Source of the DNA: Vallitaleaceae bacterium
Lineage (GTDB): Bacteria > Bacillota > Clostridia > Lachnospirales > Vallitaleaceae
NCBI GenBank assembly: GCA_027858555.1
Contig: JAQICP010000342.1
Location: 1 to 5,251, forward strand
Reading direction: 5' to 3'
DNA: 5,251 nt
The notes beneath the pieces are model-generated. The model was not told where the DNA came from and made no database searches. It saw only the letters and a program-made list of their open reading frames with translations. The position numbers and the translations under genes were made by a program. This document shows positions 1 to 3,245 of the stretch, one piece after another; position 1 is the first letter of the stretch; every line of letters starts with the position of its first letter.

Positions 1-116
1 GTTTTATCTGCTGTCTCATCTGCTGATTCTTTAAGTGCATTAATTAATTCTAACCCGTCTTCAGAACTGATCTGGCCTTCTGCAATCATATCTAAAATTC
101 TTTTTATTTCGCTCAT
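1..116 (-). CDS. Partial protein with SHOCT-like N-terminal helical segment (possible DUF4097/YvlB-type), C-terminus outside window
   Basis: The reading frame opens at ATG 116-114 and runs open to the left edge, giving 38 complete codons. The start is well supported: AGGAGGT lies at 127-121, four bases before the ATG. The visible peptide begins MSEIKRILDMIAEGQISSED and continues as a second amphipathic helix (GLELINALKES). This 'ILxxIxEGxIxxEExxxLIxAL' pattern is the short helical hairpin found at the start of many Firmicute DUF4097/YvlB-like envelope proteins and in SHOCT-like domains. It resembles the C-terminal tail of the DUF2089 protein two genes upstream, and genes of these two families are often neighbours. 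It lies 59 bases after the small ORF and is probably in the same transcript. The main domain is not visible, so the DUF4097 assignment is inference; a stand-alone SHOCT-like protein or another toast-rack-type protein is possible. Confidence 0.75.
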   Translation of the reverse strand, partial: MSEIKRILDMIAEGQISSEDGLELINALKESADETADK

Positions 117-175
117 AACTACCTCCTGATTCTATATGGTTATCTAGATTTATTGTGATTAAGAATGATCTGCCC

Positions 176-325
176 TTATAATATCCTGAACATGTAATAT
201 TCTGCTATTAACGTCTGGGCACTATGTTCATGGATCTGATTAAGTTGCAATTCCCTGTCGTGTATATTTTTTGTTCGATTAAAGTGAGTAAACATGCAAC
301 TACGCTTTCTTTTTCGATTGTTCAT
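176..325 (-). CDS. Possible small hypothetical protein, 49 residues
   Basis: An ATG at 325-323 is preceded by GGAGGT (336-331) with a six-base gap, an excellent ribosome site, and the frame runs 49 codons to TAA at 178-176. The peptide starts MNNRKRKRSCMFTHFNRTKN, strongly basic over the first eight residues, and ends with AEYYMFRIL. I see no signal peptide, membrane segment, or zinc motif (there is one Cys). It sits between the DUF2089 gene (81 bases upstream) and the cut gene (59 bases downstream), so it would be co-transcribed with both. I do not recognise the family. The ribosome site is the main evidence. The composition (many His, Asn and Arg) is not strongly protein-like, so it could also be a leader peptide or a chance frame. 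Confidence 0.45.
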   Translation of the reverse strand: MNNRKRKRSCMFTHFNRTKNIHDRELQLNQIHEHSAQTLIAEYYMFRIL

Positions 326-335
326 ATTGGCACCT

Positions 336-380
336 CCGTTTTAATACCGTTTTAATACCGTTTTTAATACCGTTTAAACG
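336..380. repeat. Tandem 11-bp repeat array ending in a palindrome
   Basis: On the plus strand the unit CCGTTTTAATA occurs at 336-346 and 347-357, then with one extra T at 358-369, then as a partial fourth copy from 370. The last copy runs into a perfect 10-bp palindrome, CGTTTAAACG, at 371-380. On the transcribed minus strand the array reads as repeats of TATTAAAACGG, and the last AAAACGG runs directly into the GGAGGT ribosome site of the small ORF. The unit is close to one helical turn, so it could be a stacked protein-binding site or a site of slippage. Its function is unknown. Confidence 0.85.
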
Positions 381-406
381 TCTTAATGAATGCTGATTAT
401 ATGCTT

Positions 407-799
407 TTATAAGACTTTAATTGCTTCAGTTGCTTCCTTAGCAGTTATAACACCTTGAGATAACTGATTGAGAATTTCATTCTTTTGTTTTTCCTTAGCC
501 GCTTTCATATCATCAATATCTTTCTGATTGTGAGCAACAAATCCGAGTGACGTGATGACCGTATCTAGCTTAGCTCTTACTGTGGGATATGAAATACCCA
601 ACTCTTTTTCCACATCCTTAATGTTACCTCTGTTTTTAATGAACACTTTTATAAAGTCCAACTCATCATTAGGTAATCTACAAAATTCACAAGGTTGAAA
701 ATCACCTTCTATATTAGTGGCACACTTTGGACAGCTTAGCTTCGTAATCGCCAATTTTTCTGAACATACCGGGCATAACCCTGGTGCTTTATATCGCAT
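407..799 (-). CDS. DUF2089-family zinc-ribbon/helix-turn-helix protein, probable transcription regulator
   Basis: This is a 130-residue soluble protein. The start is ATG 799-797, preceded by AGGAGA with about six bases of spacing. Residues 9-40 carry three CxxC pairs (C9-C12, C23-C26, C37-C40), a treble zinc-ribbon arrangement typical of DUF2089. Residues about 58-85 hold a helix-turn-helix of the sigma-like/winged type (GNIKDVEKELGISYPTVRAK), which would bind DNA. Residues about 106-130 form a SHOCT-like tail (EILNQLSQGVITAKEATEAI). DUF2089 is formally of unknown function, but the layout predicts a DNA-binding regulator. It is the first gene after a consensus promoter whose -35 box lies inside a palindrome, so autoregulation is plausible. 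The downstream gene shares the helical tail motif, which suggests partner or operon proteins acting together. The family call is firm; the target and signal are unknown. Confidence 0.9.
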   Translation of the reverse strand: MRYKAPGLCPVCSEKLAITKLSCPKCATNIEGDFQPCEFCRLPNDELDFIKVFIKNRGNIKDVEKELGISYPTVRAKLDTVITSLGFVAHNQKDIDDMKAAKEKQKNEILNQLSQGVITAKEATEAIKVL

Positions 800-874
800 G
801 ATATCTCTCCTTTCGCTAATGGTATTGTCTCTGTCACTTTAATCGTGAGTAATCTAATAAATTAATATAAACAT

Positions 875-903
875 ATTATACATCCATACATTGAATATGT
901 CAA
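875..903 (-). promoter_or_regulatory. Consensus housekeeping-sigma promoter of the DUF2089 unit
   Basis: On the minus strand TTGACA (903-898) and TATAAT (880-875) are separated by exactly 17 bases, a perfect sigma-A-type match. Transcription would start near 868, giving a leader of about 69 bases before the ATG at 799. Upstream (roughly 907-960) the DNA is almost pure A/T with phased tracts, like an UP element. This promoter drives the regulator gene and probably the genes after it. Confidence 0.88.
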
Positions 904-905
904 TG
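889..905. promoter_or_regulatory. Candidate operator palindrome over the -35 box
   Basis: CATTGA (889-894) and TCAATG (900-905) form a 6+6 inverted repeat with a five-base spacer, centred at 897. It overlaps the whole -35 hexamer (898-903), so a bound protein would block RNA polymerase. The first gene encodes a helix-turn-helix protein, making autorepression a natural guess. Short inverted repeats are common in AT-rich DNA, so this is moderate evidence only. Confidence 0.45.
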
Positions 906-1095
906 CTTTTATTGATTTTATTGATATTATTATTGAATATCTTAATTTTAATAATATTCATGTCATATTTGTTACATATCGCTATATAATTGTTATTTAT
1001 TCCTTCGTAGTTTTGTTTGATGAGTTCCATTTAGCGTTTTACAGCCCATGACCATAGATTTAATTGCTAATTAGAGAGGCTAATCCAAATCAAAC

Positions 1096-1133
1096 GCATA
1101 GAATGAAGTGTACTTTCAGTACATGTCTTATGC
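1096..1133 (+). terminator. Hairpin followed by T-run on the plus strand (weak terminator candidate)
   Basis: TGTACT (1109-1114) pairs with AGTACA (1118-1123) around a three-base loop. After small internal loops, AAG (1106-1108) pairs with CTT (1127-1129) and GCAT (1096-1099) with ATGC (1130-1133). Five T follow at 1134-1138. Read on the plus strand this looks like an intrinsic terminator, yet no plus-strand gene is seen upstream. It may be a remnant, part of an antisense or small RNA, or only a folded spacer. Confidence 0.3.
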
Positions 1134-1144
1134 TTTTTATATTT

Positions 1145-1187
1145 CTTTCAATGTAGAATCAGTTGTTTAGGCATTGAAAGTTTCTAC
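1145..1187. repeat. Interlocked inverted repeats beside intron 3' junction
   Basis: CTTTCAATG (1145-1153) is a perfect 9-bp inverted match to CATTGAAAG (1172-1180). Overlapping it, GTAGAA (1153-1158) matches TTCTAC (1182-1187) in inverted form. The arms occur in the order A-B-A'-B', so the two stems are not nested. They would be alternatives or form a pseudoknot-like fold. The array ends nine bases from the intron junction at 1196. Confidence 0.75.
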
Positions 1188-1195
1188 GGATAACT

Positions 1196-1241
1196 GTAGA
1201 GTAAAGTTCTGGCTTTGATTAACCTCTGCCAGAACCTCCTC
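1196..1241 (-). ncRNA. Group II intron domain VI with branch-point A
   Basis: On the minus strand GTTCTGGC (1235-1228) pairs perfectly with GCCAGAAC (1213-1206), capped by a 14-base loop. Below it, three weaker pairs join 1238-1236 to 1205-1203, and GAG (1241-1239) pairs with CTC (1201-1199). This leaves A1202 unpaired, a bulged adenosine seven bases from the intron's last base, exactly where the lariat branch point belongs. The intron then ends TAC at 1198-1196, fitting the AY rule. Confidence 0.85.
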
Positions 1242-1244
1242 ATC

Positions 1245-1277
1245 AAACCGTTCGTGAAGTTCTCCTTCATACGGCTT
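1245..1277 (-). ncRNA. Group II intron domain V (catalytic core)
   Basis: AAGCCGT (1277-1271) pairs with ACGGTTT (1251-1245), containing the catalytic AGC triad at 1276-1274. The conserved two-base CG bulge (1254-1253) follows, then an upper stem TGAAG (1269-1265) with CTTCA (1259-1255) under a GAGAA loop. This matches the standard domain V fold and begins about 25 bases after the maturase stop. One oddity is A1270 facing A1252, where an A-U pair is usual. Confidence 0.9.
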
Positions 1278-1301
1278 TCCGAAATTCTTCTTCCATCTGC
1301 A

Positions 1302-2594
1302 TTACGATACAAATGCAACTCTTTTTAATCCTAATTCTTTAAACAGTTTCATCCGTTCATAGTATTTATAACGTTTGTGTTTCTGTCTTTTTCGATTGTA
1401 CCAAAGAATTAACCTCATCAAGATATATTTATCCATCCTTATAAGTATTCTTTGTGGTGATAGACCATAATAGTTTCTCCAGCCCACAACCTTAAGATTT
1501 AGTCTTTTTATCACGACTTCTATGTCCTGATACAGTGTTGCATCCTTTAAGGTTTCTTTCACTTTTTCCTTTATGACTTTTTGTTTCTCTTTGCATATCC
1601 ATTCTTCCAAAGCATAGTATTCAACGCCACTTTTCTTATTCATCTTAACCTTACGGTTTTCAAATCCTAGAAATATAAAACCTTCTTTTCCTCCCCACAG
1701 ATTTACAATCTTTGTTTTCTCTGTGTTTAGTTCTAGTTCCAATCGACTCATAATTAGTTTTATTGCTCCATAGCTATGGCTTACATTTTTGTAATTCTTG
1801 CAAACAATTACAAAGTCATCAGCAAAACGTATAAGTTTTCCTATGTGACTATAATGCTTTTCCCATTTGCTATCTAAGTAGTCTAGGTATATGTTTGCCA
1901 ACAACGGAGATATAACGCCTCCTTGCGGACTTCCTAAGTCACTTACTTTGATGTTTTCTTTTTCCATTACTCCTGATTTCAACCATTTTCTTATTAGTTT
2001 ACAGATTCTTCTATCACTAATTCGTTTCTCTACTAACATCATTAATTTTTCATGGTTAATATTATCAAAATATCCTCTAATATCACCATCAAGTACATAA
2101 TTACCTTTATTATTACAGGCTTTTCTTATAACTTCTAATGCTTGATGTTGGCTTCTTTTTGGTCTAAATCCATACGAGCAATCTTTAAAATCTGCCTCAA
2201 AGATTGGTTCAATAACTATTTTCATTGCCGTTTGTATTATACGGTCTTTTACTGTTGGTATTCCAAGTGGTCTTGTTTTACCATTTGCTTTTGGGATATG
2301 CACTCGTCGTACAGGTGGTGGATTAAAACTACCTTCTTTTAGTTCTTCTTGAATCTCATGAATTAGTTTATCTACTCCATAATCTTCGATATCTTCTATC
2401 GTTTGTTTATCGATTCCTGCACTACCTTTGTTTTCCTTTACCCGTTTCCATCCTTGATACAGGATATCTTCCCGATAAAGCTTGTCATATAAGGCATGAA
2501 ATTTTCTCACCTTATTCCTCTTGGCTGATTGGTATAACTTTCTTTGAAGTTTTCGAGCTTTATCTTTAGGTGTTGTTAGCTTTTCAGCATTCAC
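1302..2594 (-). CDS. ltrA: Group II intron reverse transcriptase/maturase, no endonuclease domain
   Basis: This intron-encoded protein of 430 residues helps the intron RNA fold and splice, and copies it into DNA during retrohoming. It starts at GTG 2594-2592; TGA is the codon just before in frame, and GGAGGT sits eight bases upstream, so the GTG start is well supported. The N-terminal RT0/1 region has RVKENKGSAGID (51-62) and IPKANGKTRPLGIPTVKDR (100-118). The first catalytic Asp is D171 in DIRGYFD (171-177). SPQGGVISPLLANIYLD (222-238) is RT4, and FADD (257-260) carries the other catalytic Asp pair, with Phe replacing the usual Tyr. Thumb/domain X (maturase) spans about 330-425 and includes GWRNYYG (371-377). 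The protein ends there, lacking the zinc/HNH endonuclease domain of LtrA, as in several bacterial intron classes that depend on replication forks or hairpins for insertion. It looks intact. Confidence 0.96.
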   Translation of the reverse strand: MNAEKLTTPKDKARKLQRKLYQSAKRNKVRKFHALYDKLYREDILYQGWKRVKENKGSAGIDKQTIEDIEDYGVDKLIHEIQEELKEGSFNPPPVRRVHIPKANGKTRPLGIPTVKDRIIQTAMKIVIEPIFEADFKDCSYGFRPKRSQHQALEVIRKACNNKGNYVLDGDIRGYFDNINHEKLMMLVEKRISDRRICKLIRKWLKSGVMEKENIKVSDLGSPQGGVISPLLANIYLDYLDSKWEKHYSHIGKLIRFADDFVIVCKNYKNVSHSYGAIKLIMSRLELELNTEKTKIVNLWGGKEGFIFLGFENRKVKMNKKSGVEYYALEEWICKEKQKVIKEKVKETLKDATLYQDIEVVIKRLNLKVVGWRNYYGLSPQRILIRMDKYILMRLILWYNRKRQKHKRYKYYERMKLFKELGLKRVAFVS

Positions 2595-3140
2595 TCACTC
2601 TTACCTCCTCTAAAAGTTTGAATTAAGTAGGGAACCTTCCCCTGACGAAGTTTGTTTCCAATCTTCTATCAGACAACGCCTAGATGCAGTTTTGTTGTCT
2701 ACATCATTATTGGTACTATGTTCCCCTCCGACTTCCTTCTCGCTGACTTATCTTTCGCTTTCACTTATAATTCGTCACTTTACTTTTCAGTGCGAGTTAG
2801 GATCTCTCCAGTTCCGGTCTCTTACATTCTATACATACCGTTTCCCATACACCGGGAACTTCTTCACCAAAGGCTCCAAGTTCTTCTTTGGCTTCCATGG
2901 ACTTCACCTTAAGGAAAGAGGCTCGTCAGTTCCTTTTGTCTCCTCTTGGAGTTTTCTAACAGTGCTGCAGAATTCACTTTATGTTGCGGTCTGTATATTT
3001 GATAGCACCACTTGGGCACATTTTCATGACGCTTTAACCATCAGTTCTCACCAATACTCAGTCATATATCTATCACGCCCCTTGGCGGTTACGTGAGTCG
3101 GACTTTCACCAACTTGTAAGTGACCAGCTTTGCTGGACAC
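2595..3140 (-). ncRNA. Group II intron 5' structured region (domains I to IV, up to the maturase start)
   Basis: This is the intron RNA before the maturase. It opens with GTGTCCAGC-AAA-GCTGGTCAC (3140-3120), a near-perfect short hairpin. A stem around GGTGAAAGTCC (about 3111-3101) follows, a sequence typical of the start of domain I. There is no credible gene on either strand; frames here are small shadows. The ribosome site of the maturase (AGAGGAGGT, ending at 2603) closes the segment. Confidence 0.75.
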
Positions 3141-3155
3141 GCTTCCTATGCCATT

Positions 3156-3209
3156 AAAAAACCGACCTCCTAAAAGTTAGATTTTAAGGTCTAACTTTTG
3201 GGGTCGGTT
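3156..3209 (-). terminator. Strong intrinsic terminator of tex
   Basis: On the minus strand AACCGACC (3209-3202) pairs with GGTCGGTT (3167-3160), CC (3201-3200) pairs with GG (3170-3169), and AAAAGTTAGA (3199-3190) pairs with TCTAACTTTT (3181-3172). The result is a stem of about 20 pairs with two single-base T positions bulged on the plus strand and an eight-base loop. A run of six T (3161-3156) follows at once. It begins 36 bases after the tex stop. The group II intron starts 15 bases beyond the T-run. Confidence 0.95.
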
Positions 3210-3245
3210 CAAACTCAACTTTTATCAAGTGCTTTCTATATTATT

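Larger units (their letters stand above)
904..1195. other. AT-rich noncoding gap between group II intron and DUF2089 promoter
   Basis: There is no convincing gene on either strand over about 290 bases. It holds the A/T-rich upstream region of the DUF2089 promoter (about 907-960, with TTGAATAT words), a 7-bp pairing GTTTGAT (1015-1021) with ATCAAAC (1089-1095), a hairpin at 1096-1133 and interlocked inverted repeats at 1145-1187. It is the downstream flank ('3' exon') of the intron and was joined to the tex terminator region before insertion. Confidence 0.7.
1196..3140 (-). mobile_element. Complete group II intron encoding an endonuclease-lacking maturase
   Basis: The element is about 1945 bases long. 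Its 5' end is GTGTCC (3140-3135), matching the GUGYG-like group II start, followed by a small hairpin, CCAGC-AAA-GCTGG. A 5' domain I to IV region of about 546 bases leads to the maturase frame in domain IV. After the stop come a domain V with the AGC triad and a domain VI whose bulged A lies seven bases before the terminal AC at 1197-1196. The flanks are noncoding: tex terminator DNA upstream and the AT-rich gap downstream. The intron runs in the same direction as its neighbours. All expected parts are present, so it is probably splicing-competent. The subclass is uncertain; the short maturase and domain V sequence suggest one of the endonuclease-free bacterial classes (C to F) rather than an LtrA-type with HNH. 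Confidence 0.88.

Noticed and set aside
336..380. Tandem repeats as a CRISPR array
   Set aside because: The units are 11-12 bp and abut without spacers, and no cas-like gene is present.
1891..2342. Plus-strand ORFs of 69 and 66 residues opposite the maturase
   Set aside because: They are antisense shadows of conserved reverse transcriptase motifs with no domain of their own or clear ribosome site.
2652..3096. Plus-strand ORFs of 86 and 134 residues
   Set aside because: They lie antisense to the structured 5' part of the group II intron, show no known domain, and their sequence is explained by intron RNA structure.
1196..3140. The reverse transcriptase as a retron, DGR or antiphage RT
   Set aside because: Maturase domain X, the group II domains V and VI and a GTGTCC 5' end identify an ordinary group II intron; no msr/msd, template/variable repeat pair or fused effector is seen.
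3160..3209. GTTAGA...TCTAAC arms of the tex terminator as an integron attC-like site
   Set aside because: attC core sites run RYYYAAC then GTTRRRY; here the order is reversed on both strands, and the long perfect stem with a T-run fits an intrinsic terminator.
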